A stretch of 64,000 bases of DNA, from assembly GCA_014529385.2 (NCBI GenBank), contig CM043969.1, forward strand, positions 75,994,676-76,058,675, in the 5' to 3' direction. The notes under the pieces are model-generated. The model saw only the letters and a program-made list of their open reading frames with translations. It searched no databases and had not been told where the DNA came from. How positions within the stretch are numbered: the first letter of the stretch is position 1; each line of letters begins with the position of its first letter. This document shows positions 1 to 11,046 of this stretch, one piece after another. Source of the DNA: Adiantum capillus-veneris. Lineage: Eukaryota > Streptophyta > Polypodiopsida > Polypodiales > Pteridaceae. Made by a program: the position numbers and the translations under genes.

Positions 1-2058
1 TAAGAGCCCAACCCCATGCCGTTTAGACATGCTTGTAGGAATTTGCAAAAAAGGACCACTTGGGTTCTTTTTCTCTCTCTAAATTGAAAATTCTCAATCA
101 TTATTGATCTCCTCTGAGGGACAACAAACATCGATCACACTTGAGCCTTGTTTAATTTCCTTATACCTTGAGGAAGTTTTAACTCTCAACCAATCGCTTG
201 AGAGGATTTTCTCTACCACTATGCTGTAGGGATGGGCGATTGGCTCCGGGGATTGCCTTGAAATGCCATGGGCCTACATTGACAGCTTATGTTTCTCTCC
301 AATTGAACTGCATGAAAGCATGTAAGGCTACTTTTCATTATCAAGTTTGAATGTGCTCATCCATAACATTGAGATCATGATGATGCTATTGTGAGCCAAC
401 AAAAATGTGCCCAAAGGCATCTCGACACGGAAATTCCTACAAGGAAATCGGATGTAAGATTTCCATGGCCTACAACAATATCTAGAGAGTATGGCAATGA
501 AGTTTTCCTTTTAAGTCTGGAAGTGGGATGCCCAAAGCAATTGGGGTCCTCATTTCAAGGGAGTAGTACCAAGGGCTTTACTAAGCCAGAAAGTACATTC
601 AAATTAGAGTTTTAACATCTACATTTTACTAAATCTAGTAGAAATCTCCAAAGTTAAAGCACAACCAAGCTTTGATGACGCAAAGCATGGTCGCAGAATT
701 CTTGCAATCAAGTTTACCTTTTGCATCAATCACGCTTAGTGATGCTAATGGCAATTCAATTTGCTTAGTGTTGTTACTCACAATTATATTTACTCACGTG
801 ATGTTAATGGCCTATCAAGGCAGCTGTTGAGTTATTATGCACGCCACCTAGCATGGTTAGATTGATGTACTTTGGCAAATTCGGTTGAAACATTACAAGC
901 AAATGGATTTTATTGAGAATCTACACTTTTTGCGATGGTCAATTGACATCACCGATGCAGCTCAATAAGACTCCAAGGGGAATTTTTGGTTAAACATAAA
1001 TGGAAGACAAGGTTATTGTTATCTCAAGTACAAGTATTTTGCACGGCTTGATCTTTGAAATAATTATCATGCATGGCATGTGAATATTTGATGAAGCATC
1101 AGATGTCTCCGAGCACACAAGCTTGATAGGTTTACATTATTGCGATGTCATTATGTGAAGCAAGGTTTCAACTTTAGGAATATTGCATAGAGGCTTTCAA
1201 AGTTTGGAATATGCTATCAGCATAGAAACTTGGGGGTACAACAACGTGTCTAAATGGTATTTCACTAGGCATCAGTATGAACCAAGCCAAGAGGGCACAC
1301 ATAATACATACGACAACTTTTAATCCATCAACATTTATGGCTATGAGCCAGATTCAAGCAAGAACAAAAAAAAAAATCAGACTACTATAGGTCACTCTCA
1401 AGAGAGCTTTACTCTTGAATTTCAAGACAATTGGCCAAAGAGGGACGACAATGTTAGACAATTTCAAGTTCTTCTTGTTTTCTGTGTTTTAACCTTTACT
1501 TTGGAAATGATATTTTGCTTTGCAAAGCAAAGTGCTTTGAGGGCTAGAACAAGAAACAACGCTTCTACCCCATGCCAATATATTACTCATTAACTTAGGA
1601 TTAAGGGTAATGGTAGACAAGTTTTGGGCATTGGCAATATGCAGATATAACCTTACAGTTTATGTTTGGCAATATCAAATTGTGATGTATCTATGCCAGT
1701 ATAGATTGTGCAAGGCACTTATGGTATCGGCTCAAAGTGTTGAGATTGTCATTGTAGGTAAGGGATTATCATTTTATTTTTTTGATATGCATGCATGGCG
1801 TGCGAGTAAGGTGGAATTCATTCCACCCCATCATTGTTTATGCTTCCTCTCTATAGCACCAACTACTTTCTTAAGCACATCATTATCCACCTACTCACAT
1901 CACGGTGGACTCAACTTGACTGATCTCCACACGTACTCGAATCACACATTTCTTTAAGACAAGGTAAGATCTTGTTTCCAATGATTTTTATTCATGATTC
2001 TCTTGTTGATGTTGTTATAGGGGTTACCCATAGCTGGTATATTTTCTTATGTTCATTG
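1..2058. other. Unassigned AT-rich DNA, no recognisable gene
   Basis: I see no gene, RNA or element terminus here. Short open frames at 391-615 and 1610-1957 have no recognisable motif and no coding context. The stretch reads as decayed intergenic or transposon-derived DNA. Confidence 0.5.
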
Positions 2059-2475
2059 CATATGATTGCAGAGGTAGGCATTCTATATCATTGGTTATAT
2101 GCACAAAGTGCATATAACCAATGATATAGGTAGGCATTCTATATCATTGGTTATATGCACAAAGTGCATGCACTACATATGATGGTTTTCATATGTAGCA
2201 AGCAAGAATGGCCTTACTATTAAGCAGAAAATTCAAGAAATAACCTCCTCAAGGTAGGTAATCTCTTATTTTGAAAACCAAAGAAATGTAGTATGCATAT
2301 GATTGCAGAGGTAGGCATTCTATATCATTGGTTATATGCACAAAGTGCATGCACTACATATGATGGTTTTCATATGTAGCAAGCAAGAATGGCCTTACTA
2401 TTAAGCAGAAAATTCAAGGGATAACCTCCTCAAGGTAGGTAATCTCTTATTTTGAAAACCAAAGAAATGTAGTAT
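2059..2475. repeat. Tandem duplication, about 181-bp unit
   Basis: The segment starting gtaggcattc at 2130 recurs at 2311 and both copies run to the same aaagaaatgtagtatg ending (2295 and 2475). The copies differ by only a few bases. A partial third copy (about 2059-2110) lies upstream and forms the left arm of the hairpin at 2084-2128. Confidence 0.9.
2084..2128. repeat. Perfect hairpin, 21-bp stem and 3-nt loop
   Basis: Positions 2084-2104 are the exact reverse complement of 2108-2128, with AAA between them. The arm sequence is the same one that recurs in direct orientation in the adjacent tandem units, so the palindrome looks like a snap-back copy of the repeat. Confidence 0.9.
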
Positions 2476-4200
2476 GATTACCTTCTTTTTAGTTTCAGGA
2501 ATCTTTCTCTTCTTCCAATGAGGAGCTATGATTGTTTCAATATCTAGTTGAGAGGATCTCATTGATAGTCCTCGGTTGGCCTCTTCACACTTGTAATTTC
2601 AAGGAAAGAAGTTCTCACCTACCAAGGGGTATTGCTAAGTTCACTTTAGCAAGCTGTTTACAATCACTATTGGTAGCACGGTGGCCTGTGATAGTCTCGG
2701 CTACCTTCTTTGTTGAATCTAACCAAGGGGTTCGGATTGCCAAGGAAACACCTAGGGTTATCAATGAAGTATTTTTTTATTTTTATTGATCTCTACTCTA
2801 GTGTTTAACAAATCATAAAAATAGTAGACCCTTTGAGGATGGAATTTTGGTAAAGTACCCTTCAGGTTTGAGAATTGTCCTTGACCTCCTGGTAAGTATA
2901 CAATACTTTTCACATCATAGTAAGCATATAATTTAGCTTTGTTTCCTTTCTCGATATGCTTTGATTGAGATTTACAAGTCGGATGCATATGCGGGAATGC
3001 TTTCATCCCTTTGCTCTTCAAACAAATCACAAGGTCATGTAGGAGAAAGGGATTTTAGTAAAGTAGTGTACAAGTACCATTTTTGCAAGCTGTTACTTTC
3101 TCTCTTGATTTTTCATTTTGATACAATCAAGGGTTCACTCCCTATTGAAAGAGTTATAGGACTACATGGTAGGGTTTTTTGTGGCACAGGTTGTTAGTCA
3201 CACAAGGTGTGCAACATGGTCTAGGAACTCATGGAGTTTGTTTAGCCAGTGTGGAGCAAGCTTCATGAGGGTCCCTCTCACTCATGTCACTTTTTGGGTT
3301 ACCTACACATGCAAGTACATCTTTTACTTGATAGATGTTATATTTCTTCACATCATTATATGAGACATATTCCACATGTAGAGAATATGAGTTTGTGGGA
3401 CTAATGTTGGCAAATTTTTCTCAATTATGTGTTGTGATAGAGTCCCTAGGTGCTCGTCGCTTTGATTTATTAGAGGGTTTCAACTATGTAGTATCAAGAA
3501 CAATATTAGAGGCCAAAAATTGTTACCAAGTAAGACTTGTTAAGGTTACAAGTATAATAAAAAAACATTAACAGATGGTTGTTTTTGCATATAGCAAGAC
3601 AATGTTAATGAAAATGTTTTATTGTTTGTACTTAGATGTGATTCATTTTCACATTCTCTTAATGAAAATGTTTCATTGTTTGTACCTAGATGTGATTCAT
3701 TTTCACATTCTATTATGGTCCAAATGTTTTAACACCGATTTCAATTGATTGTAGTGGGGAGTATTTAGTTTCTTTTCATAGAGCTATTTACACATTTGAT
3801 TCCCTCTTTTTCCATGTGTGCTATGAGAACTCAAGTATGAGCATAATATTCACCAAAAGCATTGGCAACTATAGTCATGAAATGTAAGTTTCGACTAAGT
3901 TTTTGCTAAATGCATGCACACTAGATGTTATGGGCCCTACTGTTTAACAAAGGAATATTTGGAATGGCATTCAAATTCATGAATGTGATAGCTTATGAAG
4001 CTTTTTGCACCACAAGTGCAGTATAGATCTATAGGATTTATTGTGGGTCTATCAACCACCATATGAGGTGATGGTTTGGTATGGGTGCTTATATATAGAT
4101 TTCATAAACTTTATAAGTTTAGTTCAATCAACTCCACTCTTTAGCTAAGTTGGTTGTTCACAATCTATGTAGATTATATAGATTATCGTGCAATTTGGTG
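2476..4200. other. Unassigned DNA with a small 54-bp tandem duplication
   Basis: No gene is recognised. At 3605-3712 a 54-bp unit beginning ttaatgaaaatg occurs twice in tandem with about three differences. Short open frames (2532-2789, 3166-3571) carry no motif I recognise. Confidence 0.5.
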
Positions 4201-4204
4201 AGTA

Positions 4205-4490
4205 CTAGTAGCAAACCCATGTTTGCTTGTCATTTTTGGAACACTATCTATGAACGGTTGGGGAATTAAAGTCAATATCAATACTAGCAATCATCCAGAG
4301 ATGGATAGGCAGTTTTCAAGTGTTAATCTTGTGCTAGAGGATATGGTAAGAGCGTATGTTAGCAGGAAGCAATCCAATTGCAAAGATTATCTCTCTATTT
4401 TGGAATTTGTGTATCATGATGCAAAGCATGTTCTGACTAGGTCTAGTCACTTCATGTTTATGTCACATTTTCAACCTTGATCACCAGATA
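4205..4490 (+). pseudogene. Ty3/gypsy integrase remnant (core, C-terminal half)
   Basis: The frame open at 4223-4480 keeps the signature of a gypsy integrase after the second catalytic Asp: a decayed form of the usual HPQTDGQ motif (HPEMDRQ), then LEDMVRAYVSRKQ, then a stretch resembling LPLVEFAYNNAKHSSTG. The Glu of the DDE triad, expected a few residues after the DGQ motif, is not visible (the text reads FSSVN). Reverse transcriptase and RNase H are not recognisable upstream. It is an old fragment of a gypsy lineage different from the array at 11-30 kb, because the residue pattern after DGQ differs. I am confident of the family and unsure of the exact ends. Confidence 0.75.
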
Positions 4491-5290
4491 TGGTGGGGCT
4501 AGCCAACCTATTGATGAGAAATTGCAGCAAGTCAAGGACTTAATTTGTGCCGATGAGATGTATCGGCATGTCACTTTCATGGAAAGTTGAGAAGAGGTAT
4601 TTTTACATGTTCCAGCAACTTTAAAAAGTCTAAAAATTGGTAATTCTTTAGTCACCTCTTAGTGGTGGTAACTCATTTCAAATACTCAATTGAGTTATAA
4701 ATAGAGTTTACACTATTTTGCATATAATCCATTTACACAAATGTTTGCGAAGGGACAATAATGTAGAGTATCAGGATGTTTTCTTGCTTTCATTGTGAAC
4801 CTCCGATTGAACCGTATATCAATCAAATGGATGGTTGGACATGTAAGGGGTATCATTGTAGAAAACATTAGTGTTCTTAAGAAGATATCACCATTTTTGG
4901 TTTTGAGGATGAAAACAATTCTCCAAGGGGGAGTAATGCCACGCCAAGGTTAGGACCTAGACACACATGCAGTATGGGGGTCTATATATAGATAGGGGCA
5001 AGGGCATATATATAGTACGGTTGGGTGGTTATGAGCATGTATCTGTTCTCGAGACTTTTCATAGACTCTAGCCTAGGTCACCTTCATTGAGCCTCCAAAG
5101 GATAGTGCAAAGGTGTTGCACATGAGATAGTTAAATTGAAGATAAGTTTATGTTTTTTAATTAATGCAAGGAGAAAGTTAAATTATAAGGTTAGATTAGC
5201 CCCTCCATATTTAAGACGTTGACTCTAGTCTTTCTCTTCCAAGTTTCGCTAGCCACATGTCCAAACTAGCTTGCACTTGCTTTATGAGAA
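4491..5290 (+). other. Decayed gypsy 3' region, possible polypurine tract and LTR start
   Basis: Downstream of the integrase remnant the DNA should hold a chromodomain or tail, polypurine tract and 3' LTR. A purine-rich ccaagggggagtaatg at about 4923-4938 sits where a polypurine tract and an LTR beginning TG could lie. The LTR end was not found, so the boundary is only suggestive. Confidence 0.3.
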
Positions 5291-5295
5291 GTTGG

Positions 5296-5296
<1 letters not shown>

Positions 5297-5352
<56 letters not shown>

Positions 5353-5419
5353 CGCGTGCGCGCGCGTGCGTGCGTGCGCACGTGCATGCCTGCGTGTGAA
5401 TGTGCGTGCACGTGCACAT

Positions 5420-5450
<31 letters not shown>

Positions 5451-5471
5451 TGCTTGCGCGCGTACGTGTGT

Positions 5472-5531
<60 letters not shown>
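5297..5531. repeat. Compound TG/CG/CA microsatellite
   Basis: Long TG runs (about 5297-5349 and 5477-5531) flank a stretch of alternating purine-pyrimidine with CG and CA steps (5350-5476). The whole tract is almost strictly alternating, a sequence class prone to Z-DNA. Overlapping Cys-Val or His-Thr open frames on both strands are repeat artefacts. Confidence 0.95.
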
Positions 5532-5534
<3 letters not shown>

Positions 5535-6099
5535 TGTTTATGATTGATTATCCGCATCAATATGATTTGCATAGTTAACATAATAAAATAAGACCTTATC
5601 AAAAAACCTTTATTGTTGACATCATGTATACAAATTCTTGTTTCACAAAAACTTCTCAAATCAAGCCTGCTTTGCTTATATTCCAAAGAAAACTAGAGAG
5701 ATTGATACAATGGATGAAGAAGAGGTGCCAGTGCCCCCAGAGGAAGAAGACTGAGACCTATACCTGTCACCATCCAAAAACAACCTCAAGTTAGGACTTG
5801 GAATGCCCCCATTGGGAAGACACGTACAAGGTAGCTCCAGCCGCTTGTTATCGTTGTCTCTTACCCAGGATTTATCACTCACTCACCCACTCCTTCATAT
5901 TGTGTACATAATTCAGGGTTTTTAACTTTCCTAGGCAAAAAGGGTCTATTTCTAGATGGGTAATACTTTGCAATTGAACGGTGAACTGCTAGTTTTTTGT
6001 TTATAAGCTTGCATTTCTTTGGAAAAGTAACAATTGACATCCTAACAGATTGCTTGTTTTTGAAAATTTTAGGTGTCACGTTAGTCTTTAAACAAAACC
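5532..6099. other. Unassigned DNA
   Basis: No gene or element recognised. Short open frames on the minus strand at 5676-5882 and 5879-6079 show no motif. Confidence 0.4.
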
Positions 6100-7795
6100 A
6101 TTAATGAGACATATGCATATCCATATATTTGCTTATGCTGACAACCCAACATTTAGATAACGTGTTCAAAATAGATGAATCCAGTAATAACTATCCCTGA
6201 AAATGCATGTCATGTATCCTAGCATCCTAATGACTATATGTGCTCTTTATCAGACAACTCTAAGTGACTTATTCAAGAGAGGTAACCCAACCATGATGCC
6301 TTTCTTATAATATATGTGATTCAAAACATACAAAGTAATGGTAAACGGCTGTGTATACCTTTGATGCCATTTTCCACAACCATCCTTGAAAAAAAAACCA
6401 AAAGTTTCCTTTTTATTATGTGTATATTTCCAACAAAAACCATAATCACCGACACTATATCAATGTACCATGTTGAACTAAATAAAACTCTCAACATTCT
6501 TGATCACCTTCAACCTCAATTAAACATGACCTATATACTGTTTTTTAACTCAAAAATCCAGACAATCATGCTTGTATTATTGTCGATTCCATACTTCAAT
6601 TAGATGTATCCTGTGTACTGTATGCTCAGCACATCAAAACATCATATGTAATCCTACCACTTACGATTTCCCTTTTTATTGAGTTATCTCGATCATCATG
6701 CCGATCATTATGTATTGCTAATGTAGCGACATGAAAAGAATTTATACCCCTAACCTACACTACCTGGTTATTTCCATTTCATTTATGTCACCAAGGTCTA
6801 ACATGATGAATGATATAGTGCTCATGATTACCTATGTGTGTATGTTCCGAATCAATAATAGATTGTATTTTTCAAACACAGAGAATTTTGGAACAACATG
6901 CATATGCATATCCATACATTTGCTTATGCTTACACCCCAATATTTAGAGATAACATGCTTGATTAGATGAATCCAGAAAAAATTATACTTTAAAATGCAT
7001 GTCATGTATCCAGTATCCCAACGACTATATGTGCTCTTTACCATAAGCTCCGAGTTATTTGTTCAAGAGAAGTAACCCAACCATGATGCCTTTCCTATAT
7101 GTGATTCAAACATTACAAAGTAGCAATAAATGGTTTTGCCAAATGTTACTTATGCCATGAGTGTGTGACAGGGCTTGGTCTATTGATGCCACTTTCCACG
7201 ACCATCCCTGGAAAAAAAATCAAGATCTTCCTTTGTATTATGTGTTTATTTTCAAAAAAAAAATTACCAACACTATATCAGTGTAACATTTTTTAAAAAA
7301 TTCCCAGGATTCCTAATCATATTCAACCTCAAATAACCATGACCTGTAGAATATTTTCTTAGTCAAATTTAGACATTCATGCTTGCATTGTTGAAAATTC
7401 CATACTTCAATTAGATGTATCATGTGTCAGCACATCAAAAAATCATACGTGATCCTACTATACTATACTGCATAATATTAGAAATAGAATAACTAGTGTA
7501 CAACAGAGCCTATTACCCATGTTGCAATGTGATTACGGTATCATTTTTAAGTGATAAGAATTCCCTTTTTTGCGTTATCTTGATCATCATGTATTTTCTA
7601 ACGTAGCAAATCAAAAGAAGTTACATCCACAACCATACCCTACCTGGTCATTGCTATTTCATTTATGTCACTAAGGCCTACCATGATGAATGATATTTTT
7701 TCATTAATAGTGCTCATGATTACCTATATGTGTATGTTCTGAATCAATACTAGATTGAAAAACACTTAGAATTCTGGAACAGCATGCATCTCAGT
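6100..7795. repeat. Diverged tandem duplication, about 0.8-0.9 kb unit
   Basis: About 6108-6895 and 6898-7795 are collinear: both contain catatgcatatccata, then gatgaatccag, then a shared 13-base segment catgcatgtcatg-like near 6205 and 6995, then taacccaaccatgatgcc, and end with tttggaacaacatgc-like text. Divergence and indels are considerable, so the duplication is old. No coding signal is seen. Confidence 0.8.
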
Positions 7796-8029
7796 AGGCG
7801 TTGGAACCTACCAGGGTTTTCGAGCCAAATAGCATTTTTGCTTGTTTGCAATGTGTGAGATGTGGTTGTCCCCAAAACCGTGTCGTATCTTCTTGTTGAC
7901 AGATTGAAGCCAATCTGATGTCGTGGGTAGAGGCCGTCGTACATGTAGCCTCCTATGTATGCCAAAAAGTGATAGAGAGATGGGGTTTACTTGGACTTGT
8001 GAGTTCCTTGTGATTGAATGGGGGAGCGA

Positions 8030-8174
<145 letters not shown>

Positions 8175-8589
8175 CAAATGGGCGCAAGGTTTACTATGCT
8201 GACAGCGAGATGCAGAGTCTTCTTAAATCCACAGTGTGATGTTGAGATATTTTTTTAGCCTATGGGCTTCCAATAGGCTCTAAGATATTGTGAGTTCTTT
8301 CCCTACACGATTGATCATGCATAGTGATAGTGGTGCGTGAATGACCAAGAAGTGAAATGAAGCTCCATTGATCTAAGTTTACACGCAGTCACAAGTTTCA
8401 AGGTTTTTTGCAGATATTTGTAGGCAATTTCTCTTGTGGGATGCATCTTGAGCTAGTTTGCTCTCTACTTGCGTTTATGGTTATGCGCTTTACATCGGTT
8501 GAGCAGTTTGTCCCAGATTATATGCTTGCAGTTTGAAAATTGTGTAGTTCTTTTATGCATATGTGAGCATCGGTTTTGATGCGTTTGAT

Positions 8590-9951
8590 CATGTTTTCTA
8601 TGATTGTGTAGAGATCAAGTTACCTCCCACTTTTATTGTCATTTTGGCATTCTCTTATGGCAGTAGACATGTGTGAGAGTGAGAGACGGCGGTCTTGCAG
8701 TTGTCAATACTTGCGTTGTTGGCATTGTGGTCACAAAGGGTACATTAGGCGCCGTTGTTTCACGCATATGAGAGAGCAGCGGAGATCTATGTGTGGTGTA
8801 GATGAGGTTTTGACACATACTAGAGTGGTGGCTTCACATGCAAGTGACGGTGATGCCATGTTTCCCTCTAGTGTTCCTCTTCGTGATTGGTTTAGCACCT
8901 TCTCTAGTGGGAGTTTTGGATGTGTGCACTTGGCCGATGGTTCAACATTTGACATAGAGGGTGTGGGAGATGTTTGTTTGTCATTGCCTAATGGTGCATC
9001 ATACACGCTACGATATGTGCGCTATGTTCCTCAACTAAGATAGAGCTTGATCTCAGTGAGACAGTTAGCAAATTTGGTTGTCAAATACTACTTAGAGATA
9101 AGTCTTTCTAGATGCATTGCGATTCATTAGTGATTGCCAGAGGAGCCCGCAACGGCTTGATATATCCTATGCATGTGTTTGAGGTTCGAGACAGCATAGT
9201 CTCGATTTTTTTGTTGGCATGCTTTGAGCGTGAGACAAGAATTGTCTCCTTCGCGGGTGAGCTCCACCATGCTCACGAGATAGTTGTGTAAGATGTTCCA
9301 ATAGACTTTGTACAGACAAAGGTAGAGTGACAGTGCTCTAGTGAGACACAGTAGGCAGAGGTAGAGCATTTTTGCTCCATAAAGACATAGGTAGAGATGA
9401 CAAATGTGGATTTTTTTATATGCTCATGCTAGAGGCTAATAAGGTGATATCAAGACACATGCATCGAGTCCTTATGGATGAGGAGGACGTGGTCTTCCAG
9501 GAGTCAAACTTGACACATCCATTTGCGATAGCTAGTCCTAATGATGTAGAGTATGCACATAGCACAATGGAGGAGAGTACAGCTAGGTTTGCACAAATTT
9601 TGTCAACATTTAAGCGTCTCATGTACGACTTGTTAGTGTGAAGGCCCAACCTAGCAGTTGCTGCAGTGGAAACATTTGCAGCAAGAATTGTCAGTCGTGC
9701 GATGACTGACACTAGCATGATGCATAGTGGAGTTTTGCAGACCATACAAAGTAGTTTTCGAGATTTACATGCAGGCTCTAGCATGCATACGCATGCTCGC
9801 CTACCATGAGAGCCGATACAACTACATGTAGATTGACTGAGCGAGCCAGTGGGCATAGGTTGAGAGAGTCTATCACCTATTTTCTTGTACATACTAGTAG
9901 TTTAGCTAGCTGGACCCACTTATCGATGCATTCTCCTTTAAGTGGGAGGTT
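8590..9951 (+). mobile_element. Ty1/copia relic, deletion derivative (copy 1)
   Basis: The segment carries a gag zinc-knuckle relic and a protease relic (see the pseudogene at 8636), then about 0.9 kb without integrase, reverse transcriptase or RNase H, ending in a polypurine-like aagtgggag at 9943-9951 followed by TGTTGGG, a typical LTR start. The copy at 48560-50145 shares the same order and the same missing pol. The 3' LTR end could not be placed; a TGTTACA at about 10163-10169 is a candidate. Confidence 0.65.
8636..9055 (+). pseudogene. Copia gag zinc knuckle and protease remnant
   Basis: The open frame 8636-9043 encodes a degenerate CCHC knuckle, CWHCGHKGYIRRRC, in which the expected His (position 9 of the motif) is Tyr. 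About 60 residues later comes the copia protease flank: CVHLADGSTFDIEGVG, a Leu-Pro-Asn-Gly-Ala segment and LRYVRYVPQL, matching the usual layout before the LISV/LISL motif, which follows after a TAG at 9042. The catalytic Asp-Ser-Gly itself is not recognisable (FSSGSFG sits nearby). In an intact element this part makes the capsid protein and the protease that matures the polyprotein. This copy cannot. Confidence 0.7.
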
Positions 9952-10826
9952 GTTGGGTATAGGTGTTTGTGACTTGCCTGGTCGCCCAGGCCCCGCCCAT
10001 TGATACCTTATTCTTGTGTACATATACAAATAATAAGGGGCAGCTCATACTGGAGTCTTGCTTCACCATCGCAACCACACTAGATCCGACTCCAATCGTA
10101 CCTGGCAACTCCCCTCGGAGTGAGTGTGGACTGTTGTCAAACCCTATTTCCAAACAAACACGTCTGTTACACCATCGCATGCTCCCCTGGAAGAAGGGGG
10201 CAGTCAAAATCCCCATCCTTGGATCCCCCCTGTCCCCAAGAAAAGCCAACCCCTTTGTGCTAGCCTTTGGACCTGCAGCCCACATCCAAAGCCCTCCTCA
10301 AGCATGGCCTCCAGCAAGCTCACCGAAGGGACCCCCAACCCATGCAAGACCTCTAAAGCTACCCATCACCACACCCGAGCAGAGTCGCGATGGCCCTTCA
10401 CACGGACGCATTGCAAAGTAGGCCTTAGTGAAGAAAGGAGTGAGGAGTATAAGCATTTAATTTTCCTAAACCCAATCAACCACATCTCATGTGACCCATA
10501 AGGGTTGTGGCTCGTGATGCAAAAGTTTTTGAAAAGGGAATGTCTCTTAGACAGTGGTCACATGAGGCTTACTTTTTAGTTATTTTGGCACATAATTAAG
10601 CCTCTTCCATGCTCCTAACCATGCATGTCCTCCATAACTATGCCAAAATAGGCATAGTTGGAAAGGTTATTGGGCTCAATTAATAAATGCAGATGCTAAG
10701 GCCTCTTGGATGGTGCATCCCCTACCATCAGCTGCCAATCATCCATAATATCAATGTTGCGACAAATCTCCAATCCATGAGTATATTGCACCACCAGGGC
10801 CCATGTGCCAAGTGGTAGCATTCTCT

Positions 10827-10831
<5 letters not shown>
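9952..10831 (+). other. Putative copia LTR start and unassigned DNA
   Basis: From 9952 (TGTTGGGTATAGG) the sequence could be a short 3' LTR. After about 10170 it is unassigned and relatively C-rich to 10500. A small inverted repeat (AACTATGCC / GGCATAGTT, 6-nt loop) lies at about 10635-10658. Overlapping open frames at 9963-10501 look compositional, not genic. Confidence 0.35.

Positions 10832-10920
<89 letters not shown>
10832..10920. repeat. (CT)n-(TA)n compound microsatellite
   Basis: A CT run of about 40 bp passes directly into a TA run of about 48 bp. It forms the left breakpoint of the truncated CACTA and gypsy copy A. Confidence 0.97.
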
Positions 10921-10923
<3 letters not shown>

Positions 10924-11046
10924 CGCAGGTATCGACGCATATATCGACGGACAATAAGTACGTCGATATGAGCGTGGAAAGGCACGGGCGTCGATATATA
11001 AAGCGTCGATATATACGTCGATATGACTTTGGGTTATGTTGTAGTG
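10921..11046 (+). mobile_element. Right-end fragment of a CACTA transposon, at the gypsy A insertion site
   Basis: The sequence repeats GTCGATAT-type motifs and ends in TTGTAGTG (11039-11046), the complement of the CACTACAA terminus. It is nearly identical to the right end of the complete CACTA at about 25437-25559 and abuts gypsy pol at the same nucleotide (AAT at 11047-11049). The rest of the transposon and the 5' part of gypsy A are missing beyond the microsatellite. This is a truncated duplicate of the nested CACTA-in-gypsy structure, not an independent insertion. Confidence 0.9.

Noticed and set aside
5257..5686. Overlapping Cys-Val and His-Thr open frames on both strands
   Set aside because: They are translations of TG/CA microsatellites. 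The same applies at 7923-8258, 37362-38022, 40420-40785, 46214-46480, 58351-58702 and 58885-59162.
9963..10501. Pair of Pro-rich open frames as a gene
   Set aside because: Two overlapping frames plus one on the other strand are open over a C-rich stretch. No motif, and the region starts inside a putative copia LTR.
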